This document shows positions 24,227 to 34,769 of a DNA stretch of 64,000 nucleotides, piece by piece. How positions within the stretch are numbered: the stretch's first letter is position 1; each line of letters begins with the position of its first letter. The stretch is from Blastococcus sp. CPCC 205250. GTDB lineage: Bacteria; Actinomycetota; Actinomycetes; Mycobacteriales; Geodermatophilaceae. Where the stretch lies: contig NZ_JABGCG010000013.1 of NCBI RefSeq assembly GCF_019799925.1, positions 1 through 64,000 on the forward strand, given 5' to 3'. The position numbers and the translations under genes are program-made. The notes under the pieces were generated by a model, which was not told the origin of the DNA, made no database searches, and saw nothing but the letters and a program-made list of their open reading frames with translations.

Positions 24227-25368
24227 CCTCGCCCGAGCTGGCCGAGGAGGTCCTCGACGACCTCGACGTGCTGCGTGCCCGCGACCCGCGGGGCCTGCTG
24301 CCGGCCGTCGCGGGCGCCGGAGCGCAGGTGCGGGAGACCGCCCGGCTGACCGAGGAGGCCGGCCTCGCGCGGATCGCCGACGGCGGGCGTCCGCGCGGCC
24401 TGGTGATCGTGGCCCGGCGCGAGGGTGCGGTCGCGGCCTCGGTGCTGCGGGCGCTGCTCGGCCCGGCCAGCCCGGTGACCGTCGACGTCGTCCCCGGCCC
24501 GGACCTGCCGGTGTGGACCGGGCCGACCGACATCGCCGTCGTCGCCACCCGGACCGGCGCCGGCCGCTACGCCGTCGCCCCCGCCTACGAGGCCGCCCGG
24601 CGCGGCGTGACCCTCGTAGGCATCGGGGCCGAGGACGCGCCGCTGCGCGCGGCCTGCTCCACCGCCCGCGCCCCCTACGTGCCGCTGCCGCGCTCGCGCG
24701 TGCGGCACACGACGCTGTGGTCGCTGCTGACCCCGCTGCTGAAGCTCTCCGCCGAGCTCGGCCTGGTCTCCGAGCAGACGGCCGACCTCGACGCCATCGC
24801 CACGGCGCTGGACGAGGTGGCCCAGGAGTGCGGGCCGGCGCAGGAGTCGTTCGTGAACCCGGCCAAGACCCTGGCCCTCGAGCTGCTGGACGCGCTGCCG
24901 GTGATCGCCGCCGAGGGGCCGCTGGCCGGCGCGGCGGCGACCCGGGTGGCCGACCAGCTCGAGACGCTGGCCGGGCTGCCGGTCACCACGTTCCGGCTGC
25001 CCGACCAGCGCGTCGCCGCGCGGTCGGTGCTCGGCGGTCCGCTGGCGCCGCGGGACGGCGCGGACGACTTCTTCCGCGACCGCTCCGAGGACGTCGGCCG
25101 GCGGCTGCGGCTGCTGACCATCCGCGACACCGACGCCGGGGACGCCGACGGCCACGGGGAGCGCGAGCCGCGGTCGGCGGGCGAGGCGATGCACGAGGTG
25201 CTGCGCACCGCCGCCACCTCGAACGTGCCGGTCAGCGGCCTGGCCGAGCACGGCGAGCCCGAGCGGTACGGGCGCATGTGCCGGCTGGCGCGGCAGCTCG
25301 CGGTGGCCGACTTCAGCGCCGTCTACCTGGCCCTCGCCCTGGACCAGGAGCGCGCACTGCGGTCCTGA
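24223..25368 (+). CDS. SIS-domain phosphosugar isomerase-like protein (bact-PGI_C type)
   Basis: 381 residues, corresponding to Rv3256c. An N-terminal sugar-isomerase fold (about 60-200) with VVATRTGAGRYAVAPAYEAARRGVTLVGI is followed by a region like the C-terminal domain of bifunctional phosphoglucose/phosphomannose isomerases, ending in VPVSGLAEHGEPERYGRMCRLARQLAVADFSAVYLALAL. The usual SGxT phosphate-binding loop reads TRTGAG, so activity is uncertain. It is translationally coupled to the Trm112-like and phosphomannomutase genes, which suggests a role in hexose-phosphate supply. Confidence 0.7.
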   Translation: MTSPELAEEVLDDLDVLRARDPRGLLPAVAGAGAQVRETARLTEEAGLARIADGGRPRGLVIVARREGAVAASVLRALLGPASPVTVDVVPGPDLPVWTGPTDIAVVATRTGAGRYAVAPAYEAARRGVTLVGIGAEDAPLRAACSTARAPYVPLPRSRVRHTTLWSLLTPLLKLSAELGLVSEQTADLDAIATALDEVAQECGPAQESFVNPAKTLALELLDALPVIAAEGPLAGAAATRVADQLETLAGLPVTTFRLPDQRVAARSVLGGPLAPRDGADDFFRDRSEDVGRRLRLLTIRDTDAGDADGHGEREPRSAGEAMHEVLRTAATSNVPVSGLAEHGEPERYGRMCRLARQLAVADFSAVYLALALDQERALRS

Positions 25369-25392
25369 CGTCCCGCACCCGGTCGCGGGACG
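25369..25392 (+). terminator. Hairpin terminator after the SIS gene
   Basis: An 8-bp perfect stem (CGTCCCGC / GCGGGACG) with an 8-base loop begins right after the stop codon. Confidence 0.6.
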
Positions 25393-25456
25393 GGGCCGGA
25401 CGCAGCACCATCGACGAGAACGGCAGACGACTGCCGGACGAGCGGAGGGACATCCC

Positions 25457-26404
25457 GTGGCGGGTGGACTGGCAGCCCTGTTGGACGACGTGGCGACGCT
25501 GACGCGTGCGGCCGCGGCCTCGATCGACGACATCGGCGCCGCCGCGGCCAAGGCGAGCGCGAAGGCCGCGGGCGTGGTGGTCGACGACACGGCGGTGACG
25601 CCGCAGTACGTGCGCGGGCTGGCCGCCGAGCGCGAGGTCCCGATCGTGCTGCGCATCGCCAAGGGGTCGCTGCGCAACAAGCTGATCTTCATCCTCCCGG
25701 CGATCATGCTGCTCAGCCAGTTCGCCGGTTTCCTGCTCACCCCGCTGCTGATGCTGGGCGGTGCCTACCTCTGCTACGAGGGCGCGGAGAAGGTGTGGGA
25801 GAAGGTCAGCGGGCACTCCCACGGGCACGGCTCGGACGACGACGGACCCAAGGACGAGGACACGATCGTCAAGGGTGCCGTGCGCACCGACTTCATCCTG
25901 TCGGCCGAGATCATGGTGATCTCGCTGAACGAGGTGGAGCAGGAGCCGTTCGTGGCCCGGCTCGCGACGCTCTTCGTCGTCGCGATCGCGATCACCGTGC
26001 TCGTCTACGGCGTCGTCGCGGGCATCGTGAAGATGGACGACGCCGGGCTGAGGCTCGCCGAGAAGGGCAGCGGCGGCACGGCGCGCTTCGGGCGGGGCCT
26101 GGTCAAGGCCATGCCCAAGCTGCTGACCGCGCTCACCGTCATCGGGACCGCCGCGATGCTCTGGGTCGGCGGCCACATCCTGCTGGTCGGCACGCACGAC
26201 CTGGGCTGGCACCCGCTCTACGACTTCGTGCACCACATCGAGGAGGCGGCGCACGACGCCACCGGGGCCCTGGGCGGCGTCGTGGGCTGGCTGACCAACA
26301 CGTTCGCCAGCGCGATCATCGGCCTGGTCGTCGGCGCCGTGCTCGTGGCGGTCATGACCCTCGTGACCCGGCTGCGGCACAAGGGGCAGCCGGCCGCGCA
26401 CTGA
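25457..26404 (+). CDS. DUF808 (YedI-like) inner membrane protein
   Basis: 315 residues with the DUF808 opening GGLAALLDDVATLTRAAAAS and IDDIGAAAAKASAKAAGVVVDDTAVTP. About five membrane helices follow, among them LIFILPAIMLLSQFAGFLLTPLL and LATLFVVAIAITVLVYGVVA, with the His/Asp-rich loop GHSHGHGSDDD between helices. The GTG at 25457 has an upstream GGAGGGA. Function of the family is not established. Confidence 0.9.
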   Translation: MAGGLAALLDDVATLTRAAAASIDDIGAAAAKASAKAAGVVVDDTAVTPQYVRGLAAEREVPIVLRIAKGSLRNKLIFILPAIMLLSQFAGFLLTPLLMLGGAYLCYEGAEKVWEKVSGHSHGHGSDDDGPKDEDTIVKGAVRTDFILSAEIMVISLNEVEQEPFVARLATLFVVAIAITVLVYGVVAGIVKMDDAGLRLAEKGSGGTARFGRGLVKAMPKLLTALTVIGTAAMLWVGGHILLVGTHDLGWHPLYDFVHHIEEAAHDATGALGGVVGWLTNTFASAIIGLVVGAVLVAVMTLVTRLRHKGQPAAH

Positions 26405-26460
26405 CGACGGGCCCTCCGGGCCACGGCGGCCCGGCGCGATCGTCAGGGACAGTGGGGGAC

Positions 26461-28257
26461 ATGGAACGGGGAGCGAGCGACCGCACGCTGCTGTCGCCGC
26501 AGCGGCGGCGCGCGGACCGGGCACGACTGATCGACGGCGTGGTCGACGTCCTCGTCATCGGCGGTGGCGTCACCGGCGCCGGTGCGGCCCTCGACGCGGC
26601 CAGCCGCGGCCTGTCCGTGGGCCTGCTGGAGGCCCGTGACTGGGCGGCCGGCACCTCCAGCCGCTCGAGCAAGCTCATCCACGGCGGGCTGCGCTACCTG
26701 GAGCAGCTGGCCTTCCCGCTGGTGCACGAGGCGCTGAACGAGCGCTCGCGGCTGGTCTCCACGATCGCCCCGCACCTGGTCCGGCCGCTGCCCTTCCTGC
26801 TGCCGCTGACCGCGCCGGTCTGGCAGCGCGCCTACTACGGCGCCGGCGTCGCGCTGTACGACGTCCTCGGCGCCGCGCTGACCTCCGAGCGGGGCCTCCC
26901 GGTGCACCGCCACCTGTCCCGCCGGGCCGCGCTGGCGGAGTTCCCCGGCCTGCGCCGGGACGCGATCCGCGGCGCCATCCGCTACTGGGACGCCCAGGTC
27001 GACGACGCCCGGCACACCCTCGCCGTCGTGCGGACGGCGGCCGGCTACGGCGCCGCGGTGCTGTCCAGCGCGCGCGTGACCAGCCTGCTGCGCGAGGGCG
27101 ACGGCCCCGACGCGCCCGTGACCGGGGTGCGGGTCGCCGATCTCACCGACGGGTCGTCGTTCGTCGTCCGGGCCCGCAGCGTCATCGCCGCGACCGGCGT
27201 GTGGAGCGACGACGTCGGGGAGATGCTCGGCGACGCGGCGCCCAGCCTGCGGGTGCGCGCGAGCAAGGGCGTCCACCTCGTCGTGCCCCGCGACGCCATC
27301 GACGGCGGGGACCTCGCCCGCGGCCCGGCCGGCGGGGTGACGACCGGGGGCGGGCCCGACGAGCAGCGCCCGGGGCTCATCCTGCGGACGCCCACCAGCG
27401 TCCTGTTCGTCATCCCCTGGGGCGAGCAGTGGATCGTCGGCACCACCGACACGCCCTGGCGGCTCGACCGGGACCACCCCGCCGCCAGCAGTGCCGACAT
27501 CGCCTACCTGCTCGGCCAGGTCAACCGGGTGCTGGCCCGGCCGCTCACCCCCGACCGGATCATCGGCGTCTACGCCGGGCTGCGGCCGCTGCTGGCCGGC
27601 GAGGCCGACCAGACCAGCCGGCTGTCCCGGGAGCACGCGGTGGTCACGCCCGCGCCGGGGCTGGTCCTGGTGGCCGGCGGCAAGTACACGACCTACCGGG
27701 TCATGGCGGCCGACGCCGTCGACGCGGCGACCACCGGCCTGCCCGGGGTCGCCGGGTCGCGGACGGCGCACCTGCCGCTGGTCGGGGCGCACCGCTGGGA
27801 CGCGGTGAAGGACGCCGCCCCGGACCTCGCGGCCGCCGCGGGGCTGCCCGAGGAGACGGTCGCCCGGCTGCTGCAGCGTCACGGCGACCAGGTCGGGGCC
27901 GTGCTGGCCCTGGCCGCCGGCGACCCCGACCTGGCCCAGCCGCTGCCGGGCGCGCCGGCGCACCTGGCCGCCGAGGTGGTGCACGCGGTCACGGCCGAGG
28001 GCGCCCTGCACCTGGACGACGTCCTGACCCGGCGCACCCGGGTGTCGATCACCACGCCGCACCGCGGCACGGAGTCCGCCCCGGCGGTCGCCGCGCTCAT
28101 GGCGGGGGTCCTGGGCTGGGACACCGAGCGCACCGACCGGGAGGTGGCGCACTACACGGCGCGGGTCGACGCCGAGCGGGAGTCGCAGCGGATGCCCGAC
28201 GACCGCACCGCCGACGCCGCGCGGCTGGGCGCCCCCGACGTGCGCGCCGCCGTCTGA
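26461..28257 (+). CDS. glpD: Aerobic glycerol-3-phosphate dehydrogenase
   Basis: FAD enzyme that oxidises glycerol-3-phosphate to dihydroxyacetone phosphate and feeds electrons to quinone. The 598-residue protein has the FAD site DVLVIGGGVTGAGAALDAA, the family motif TSSRSSKLIHGGLRYLEQL, FVIPWGEQWIVGTTDTPW, YAGLRPLLAGE and GGKYTTYRVMAADAVD, plus the helical C-terminal domain ending near residue 570. Length is normal. It is a peripheral membrane enzyme in other bacteria. A GGGGGA ribosome site precedes the ATG. It interrupts the hexose-phosphate genes, so its placement may be incidental. Confidence 0.94.
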   Translation: MERGASDRTLLSPQRRRADRARLIDGVVDVLVIGGGVTGAGAALDAASRGLSVGLLEARDWAAGTSSRSSKLIHGGLRYLEQLAFPLVHEALNERSRLVSTIAPHLVRPLPFLLPLTAPVWQRAYYGAGVALYDVLGAALTSERGLPVHRHLSRRAALAEFPGLRRDAIRGAIRYWDAQVDDARHTLAVVRTAAGYGAAVLSSARVTSLLREGDGPDAPVTGVRVADLTDGSSFVVRARSVIAATGVWSDDVGEMLGDAAPSLRVRASKGVHLVVPRDAIDGGDLARGPAGGVTTGGGPDEQRPGLILRTPTSVLFVIPWGEQWIVGTTDTPWRLDRDHPAASSADIAYLLGQVNRVLARPLTPDRIIGVYAGLRPLLAGEADQTSRLSREHAVVTPAPGLVLVAGGKYTTYRVMAADAVDAATTGLPGVAGSRTAHLPLVGAHRWDAVKDAAPDLAAAAGLPEETVARLLQRHGDQVGAVLALAAGDPDLAQPLPGAPAHLAAEVVHAVTAEGALHLDDVLTRRTRVSITTPHRGTESAPAVAALMAGVLGWDTERTDREVAHYTARVDAERESQRMPDDRTADAARLGAPDVRAAV

Positions 28258-28326
28258 GGCGTACACGCACGGGTGAACCCGGGGGTGGTCGCGGGGATCA
28301 CGTGCCCCCGGGGCCCGACTCGCCGG

Positions 28327-28332
28327 TAGCCT
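28327..28332 (+). promoter_or_regulatory. -10 box TAGCCT for manA
   Basis: TAGCCT ends 8 bases before the manA ATG at 28341 and no ribosome site is present. Confidence 0.5.
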
Positions 28333-28340
28333 CGGCATCG

Positions 28341-29516
28341 ATGTGGCACCTCACCAGCAACGTGCGTCACTACCCGTGGGGCAGTCACAGCGTAATCCCC
28401 GAGCTCCTGGGCCGGCCGGTCCCCGCCGACCGGCCGCACGCCGAGCTGTGGATGGGCGCCCACCCCGACCTGCCCAGCCTGCTCGACGACGGGCGACCGC
28501 TGGACAAGGCGATCACCGAGGACCCCGGCCGGCTGCTCGGCCCCGCCGTGGCCGAGCGGTTCGGCGTCCGGCTGCCGTTCCTCGTCAAGGTCCTGGCCGC
28601 CGAGACCCCGCTGTCGCTGCAGGCGCACCCCACGATCGAGCAGGCCATGGCCGGGTACGCGGCCGAGGAGGCCGCCGGGATCCCGCAGGACGACCCGACC
28701 CGCACCTTCAAGGACCCGTGGCACAAGCCCGAGCTGCTGCTGGCGCTGACGACGTTCGAGGCGCTGTGCGGGTTCCGGCCGGTCGAGGAGTCCCTGCACT
28801 GCCTGGCCAAGCTGCAGCTCCCGGAGCTCAAGCCGACCATCGCCGCGCTCGCCCGCGGGGGGCTGCGCGCGGCCATCCCGCAGCTCATCGCCCTGTCGGA
28901 CAGGCGGCGCACGCACCTGGTCGAGGCGGTCGCCGGGCGGGCCTCGCAGTTCGTCGCCGCGGCCGACCCGGAGTTCATCAACACCTACCGGTGGGCCGCG
29001 CGCCTGGCCGACGCCTACCCGGGTGACCCCGGCGTCGTCATCTCGCTGATGTGCAACCACCTCAAGCTCGCGCCGGGCGAGGCGGTCTTCCTGCCGGCCG
29101 GCAACCTGCACGCCTACCTCGCCGGCGCCGGCGTCGAGGTCATGGCCAGCTCGGACAACGTGCTGCGCGGTGGCCTCACCCGCAAGCACGTCGACCTCGC
29201 CGCGCTCATCGAGGTCCTCGACTTCACCGACGGCAAGGTCCCCGTCCTGCACCCGGTGCTCGGCCCGGGCGGGCTGCGCTACCCGGTGCCGGTCGAGGAC
29301 TTCGACCTCACCCGCTGCCAGCTCGACGCCCAGGCCGGCAGCCTCACCACCTCCGGCCCGCAGGTCCTGCTGTGCACCGAGGGCGAGGCCGTGCTGGCCT
29401 CCGGGGACGGCGAGCTCGTGCTGCGCCGCGGGGAGTCGGCGTTCCTGGCGGCGGGGGAGCCGGTCAGCGCCCGCGGCCCCGCCGTCCTCTACCGGACGAC
29501 CACGAACCTGCGCTGA
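28341..29516 (+). CDS. manA: Mannose-6-phosphate isomerase, class I
   Basis: Converts fructose-6-phosphate to mannose-6-phosphate, the entry to GDP-mannose. The 391-residue cupin has LTSNVRHYPWGSHSVIPELLG, the zinc-binding strings KVLAAETPLSLQAHPTIEQA and FKDPWHKPELLLALT, VFLPAGNLHAYLAGAGVEVMASSDNV with the catalytic region, and a C-terminal cupin. Zinc ligands (Gln and His of LQAHP, Glu of KPE, His of NLHAY) are all present. Orthologue of Rv3255c. Own promoter and a palindromic terminator directly after it. Confidence 0.95.
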   Translation: MWHLTSNVRHYPWGSHSVIPELLGRPVPADRPHAELWMGAHPDLPSLLDDGRPLDKAITEDPGRLLGPAVAERFGVRLPFLVKVLAAETPLSLQAHPTIEQAMAGYAAEEAAGIPQDDPTRTFKDPWHKPELLLALTTFEALCGFRPVEESLHCLAKLQLPELKPTIAALARGGLRAAIPQLIALSDRRRTHLVEAVAGRASQFVAAADPEFINTYRWAARLADAYPGDPGVVISLMCNHLKLAPGEAVFLPAGNLHAYLAGAGVEVMASSDNVLRGGLTRKHVDLAALIEVLDFTDGKVPVLHPVLGPGGLRYPVPVEDFDLTRCQLDAQAGSLTTSGPQVLLCTEGEAVLASGDGELVLRRGESAFLAAGEPVSARGPAVLYRTTTNLR

Positions 29517-29521
29517 GCCCG

Positions 29522-29549
29522 CGTGGCTCCCCGGGCCCGGGGAGCCACG
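29522..29549 (+). terminator. 28-base perfect palindrome after manA
   Basis: A 14-bp arm (CGTGGCTCCCCGGG) is followed immediately by its complement. It starts 5 bases after the manA stop and ends just before the next gene's -10 box. Confidence 0.65.
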
Positions 29550-29553
29550 GACC

Positions 29554-29559
29554 TACCGT
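29554..29559 (+). promoter_or_regulatory. -10 box TACCGT for the HNH lipoprotein gene
   Basis: TACCGT ends 7 bases before the GTG start at 29567, a leaderless spacing. Confidence 0.5.
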
Positions 29560-29566
29560 CGGGTCC

Positions 29567-30511
29567 GTGCTCTCCCGGCGGTCCTCCCGCCCGGTCCGCG
29601 CGCTGACCGCGGCCGGCCTCGCCGTCGCCGTCCTCGGCGGGTGCGAGGTCACCTACGGCAGCGACACCGGGGGCCCGGTCGACACCGCGCCGGCCGGCAC
29701 CGCGGCCCCTGCCGACGACGCGGCCGGTGGCGCCGTCGAGGCGGCGCGCCCGGACTCCGCGCTGGCCGCGCTGGGCGGGATCGACGTCCGCGGCCGGGCG
29801 CCGCGCACCGGCTACGACCGCGACCTGTTCGGCGCCGGGTGGGTCGACACCGACCGCAACGGCTGCGACACCCGCAACGACGTCCTCGCCCGGGACCTGA
29901 CCGGCGAGCAGTTCGAGCCGGGCACCCGCGACTGCGTCGTCGTCTCCGGCACCCTCGCCGACCCGTACTCGGGCACGACGATCGAGTTCCGGCGGGGCCA
30001 GGACACCAGCGACGACGTGCAGATCGACCACGTGGTGGCGCTGTCGGACGCCTGGCAGAAGGGCGCGCAGGGCTGGGACGACGCCACCCGCACCGCCTTC
30101 GCCAACGACCCCCTCAACCTGCTCGCCGTCGACGGCCCGCTCAACCAGCAGAAGGGCGACGGCGACGCCGCCACCTGGCTGCCGCCGAACCGGGCCCACC
30201 GCTGTGCCTACGTGGCCCGCCAGGTCGCGGTCAAGCTCGACTACGGGCTGTGGATGACCGCCGCCGAGCGGGACGCCGTCGCCGGTGTGCTCGCCGCCTG
30301 CCCCGACGAGCCGCTGCCGGACGGGGAGGCGGCGATCGCCCAGGACGCGCAGCCCCCGGCGACGCCCGCCGCACCGGCGCCGGACGCGCCCATGGCCTAT
30401 CCCGACTGCGCCGCGGTGCGTGCCGCCGGCGCCGCGCCGATCTCCCGCGGGGAGCCCGGCTGGGACCCGGCCTTCGACGGGGACGGCGACGGGGTCGGCT
30501 GCGAGTCCTGA
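29567..30511 (+). CDS. Secreted HNH-nuclease lipoprotein with C-terminal Excalibur domain
   Basis: 314 residues. The N-terminus is a lipoprotein signal: basic SRRSSRP, a hydrophobic core and LGGC with Cys26 as lipidation site. After an Ala/Asp linker comes an HNH domain of the DUF1524 type: TDRNGCDTRNDVLARD, the His of VQIDHVVALSDAW and NDPLNLLAVDGPLNQQKGD with the Asn/Lys pair. The end, YPDCAAVRAAGAAP through FDGDGDGVGCE, is an Excalibur calcium-binding domain. A membrane-anchored extracellular nuclease is inferred; roles could include nutrient use of DNA or defence. The HNH and Excalibur calls are strong. Confidence 0.88.
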   Translation: MLSRRSSRPVRALTAAGLAVAVLGGCEVTYGSDTGGPVDTAPAGTAAPADDAAGGAVEAARPDSALAALGGIDVRGRAPRTGYDRDLFGAGWVDTDRNGCDTRNDVLARDLTGEQFEPGTRDCVVVSGTLADPYSGTTIEFRRGQDTSDDVQIDHVVALSDAWQKGAQGWDDATRTAFANDPLNLLAVDGPLNQQKGDGDAATWLPPNRAHRCAYVARQVAVKLDYGLWMTAAERDAVAGVLAACPDEPLPDGEAAIAQDAQPPATPAAPAPDAPMAYPDCAAVRAAGAAPISRGEPGWDPAFDGDGDGVGCES

Positions 30512-30531
30512 CCCCCGGGTGCCCTCCGGGT

Positions 30532-30537
30532 TACCCT
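30532..30537 (+). promoter_or_regulatory. -10 box TACCCT for ahcY
   Basis: TACCCT would start transcription near 30545, giving a structured leader of about 92 bases before ahcY, unlike the leaderless genes around it. Confidence 0.4.
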
Positions 30538-30555
30538 GGGGACGGCACGAGCCCC

Positions 30556-30618
30556 GCCGAGGCCTCGGCATGCTCGCTTCTCCCCGAACCCTGGACCCGC
30601 CGCGACTCCCGCGGCGGG
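30556..30618 (+). promoter_or_regulatory. Structured 5' leader of ahcY
   Basis: Two elements lie here: a 14-base palindrome at 30556-30569 (GCCGAGGCCTCGGC), and a perfect 9-bp stem at 30596-30618 with a 5-base loop ending 18 bases before the ATG. The position suits translational or attenuation control. I could not match it to the SAH riboswitch consensus from memory. Confidence 0.35.
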
Positions 30619-30636
30619 CCGTATCCCTGGAGCGAC

Positions 30637-32133
<1,497 letters not shown>

Positions 32134-32228
32134 GCACGAGGACCCCGCTCCACCCCGCCCCTCGCACGCCGGGGCGGGGCCCGGAGCGGGGCCGTTCCCG
32201 GTGCCCGTTGCCCCTCTCGGGTGCAGTT

Positions 32229-32266
32229 GCGACGCCCGCCCGGTCGAATGACCGGGCGGGCGTCGC
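32229..32266 (+). terminator. 17-bp hairpin terminator between ahcY and mtrA
   Basis: Arms 32229-32245 and 32250-32266 pair perfectly over 17 bp around a GAAT loop. It separates ahcY from the mtrA promoter. Confidence 0.85.
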
Positions 32267-32287
32267 CGTTCGGGGACCGTGACAGCG

Positions 32288-32293
32288 CAGAAT
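32288..32293 (+). promoter_or_regulatory. Possible -10 box CAGAAT for mtrA
   Basis: CAGAAT ends 6 bases before the GTG at 32300. The first base deviates from TANNNT, so this is a weak call; an in-frame GTG at 32279 would place the box inside the gene. Confidence 0.3.
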
Positions 32294-32299
32294 GGGCCC

Positions 32300-33007
<708 letters not shown>

Positions 33008-33050
33008 CCGGCCGGGTCCGCCGGCGCCGACCGATCGGCGCCTCCACGCG

Positions 33051-34769
33051 ATGACGGCACGGCCCGCGGAGGCGCCGGCCGTCGCCGCGCCGGCCGTCGG
33101 GCCACCTCCCGCGGCCGGCGTCCCGCCGCCGGGCCGCCCGGACCGGGCCGCCCGGCTGCGGCGCCGGCTGCAGGTCCGGGCCGCCCGCGCCCGGCGGGGG
33201 ACGCGCCGGCTGGCCGCCGCCGCGGTGCACGCCTGGCGCTCCTCGCTGCACGTGCGGATCGGCGCGATCACGATGGTCGTGGCCGGCACCGTCGTGGTGA
33301 TCGTCAGCCTGGTGCTGTTCAGCCAGATCCGGGACCAGCTGCTGTCGGTCAAGCGCGACGCGGCCATCGACCAGGCGCAGGCCGGCGTCGTCTACGCCCG
33401 CGACGAGCTGGCCGGCATCGCCACCGGGGACGCCGCCAGCCTGCGGGCCACGCTGGAGCGGACGGTGGAGGGGCTGGAGAGCCGCGCCGGCTCGGCCGGC
33501 GACTTCGACGTCGTGATGATCCACCGCAACGGCGACCGCGAGCAGCCCGCGGGCCGGCGGGCCGTCGTCGATGCGCTGCCGGAGACCCTGCGCGCCGGGG
33601 TGGACTCCGGCGGCCAGTTCTCCCAGTACGCCCCGGTGCGCGACACCGACGGCGAGCCGCAGCCGACGCTGCTCATCGGGGCACCGGTGTCGGTCGACGC
33701 CACCGGCGACGAGCGGATCGAGCTGTACTACGCCTTCCCCCTCGACCAGGAGGAGGAGAGCCTGTCGCGGATCCGCAGCACGGTGGTGATCAGCGGGATC
33801 GCCCTCACCCTGTTCGTCGTCGGCATCGGGGTGCTCGTCACCCGCCTGGTCGTCGACCCGGTCCGGCGGGCCGCGGGCACCGCCCAGCGGCTGGCCGAGG
33901 GGCAGCTGGAGGAGCGCATGACCGTGCGCGGCGAGGACGACCTCGCCCGGCTGGCCACCAGCTTCAACGCGATGGCCGACAGCCTGCAGCGACAGATCAC
34001 CCAGCTCGAGGGCCTCTCCCAGCTGCAGCAGCGGTTCACCTCCGACGTCAGCCACGAGCTGCGCACGCCCCTCACGACCGTGCAGATGGCCGCCGAGGTG
34101 CTGCACGAGTCGCGCGAGGAGTTCGCGCCGCACGTCGCCCGGTCCGCCGAGCTGCTGCACGCCGAACTCGACCGGTTCGAGTCGCTGCTGACCGACCTGC
34201 TGGAGATCAGCCGGTACGACGCCGGCGCAGCGGTGCTGGACTGGGAGCCCACCGACGTCGGTGCGCTGGTGCACCGGGTGGCACGGGACATGTCGGCGCT
34301 GGCGACCATGCACGGCTCCGAGCTGCGGGTGAGCGGCCCGCAGACGCCGGTGATCGCGGAGGTCGACGCCCGGCGGGTGCAGCGCATCCTGCGCAACCTG
34401 ATCGGCAATGCCGTCGAGCACGGGGCGGGCCGGCCGATCGAGGTGACCTGGGCGGCCAACCGGGCCGCCGTCGCGGTCACCGTCCGCGACCACGGCGTCG
34501 GGCTGAGCGCCGCCGACGCCCAGCACGTGTTCGACCGGTTCTGGCGGGCCGACCCCTCTCGCGTGCGCACCGTCGGGGGCAGCGGCCTGGGGCTGTCGAT
34601 CAGCCTCGAGGACGCGCGCCTGCACGGCGGGTGGCTGCAGGTGTGGGGCCAGCCCGGCCTGGGTGCCCAGTTCCGGCTGACCCTCCCGCTGACCGCCGGC
34701 GCGGAGCTGGCCAGCTCCCCGCTGCCGCTGCGCCCGGCGATCGTCCGCCGTCCCGGGGGCACCCCGTGA
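33051..34769 (+). CDS. mtrB: Sensor histidine kinase MtrB
   Basis: Membrane partner kinase of MtrA. The 572-residue protein has a long Pro/Arg-rich cytosolic leader (about 1-60), a first membrane helix (ITMVVAGTVVVIVSLVLF), an extracytoplasmic domain of about 150 residues, a second helix (VVISGIALTLFVVGIGVLV), a HAMP segment, the H box SDVSHELRTPLTTV with His335, and the ATP-binding boxes NLIGNAVEHGAG, DHGVGLSAADA and GGSGLGLSI. The ATG lies 43 bases after mtrA; its stop overlaps the lpqB GTG (GTGA), so all three are co-expressed. Confidence 0.95.
   Translation: MTARPAEAPAVAAPAVGPPPAAGVPPPGRPDRAARLRRRLQVRAARARRGTRRLAAAAVHAWRSSLHVRIGAITMVVAGTVVVIVSLVLFSQIRDQLLSVKRDAAIDQAQAGVVYARDELAGIATGDAASLRATLERTVEGLESRAGSAGDFDVVMIHRNGDREQPAGRRAVVDALPETLRAGVDSGGQFSQYAPVRDTDGEPQPTLLIGAPVSVDATGDERIELYYAFPLDQEEESLSRIRSTVVISGIALTLFVVGIGVLVTRLVVDPVRRAAGTAQRLAEGQLEERMTVRGEDDLARLATSFNAMADSLQRQITQLEGLSQLQQRFTSDVSHELRTPLTTVQMAAEVLHESREEFAPHVARSAELLHAELDRFESLLTDLLEISRYDAGAAVLDWEPTDVGALVHRVARDMSALATMHGSELRVSGPQTPVIAEVDARRVQRILRNLIGNAVEHGAGRPIEVTWAANRAAVAVTVRDHGVGLSAADAQHVFDRFWRADPSRVRTVGGSGLGLSISLEDARLHGGWLQVWGQPGLGAQFRLTLPLTAGAELASSPLPLRPAIVRRPGGTP

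Noticed and set aside
28278..28312. Terminator between glpD and manA
   Set aside because: Only an 8-bp stem (CCCGGGGG/CCCCCGGG) with a loop of about 19 bases; too weak to call.
30512..30636. SAH riboswitch upstream of ahcY
   Set aside because: The conserved core could not be matched by eye; kept only as an unassigned structured leader.
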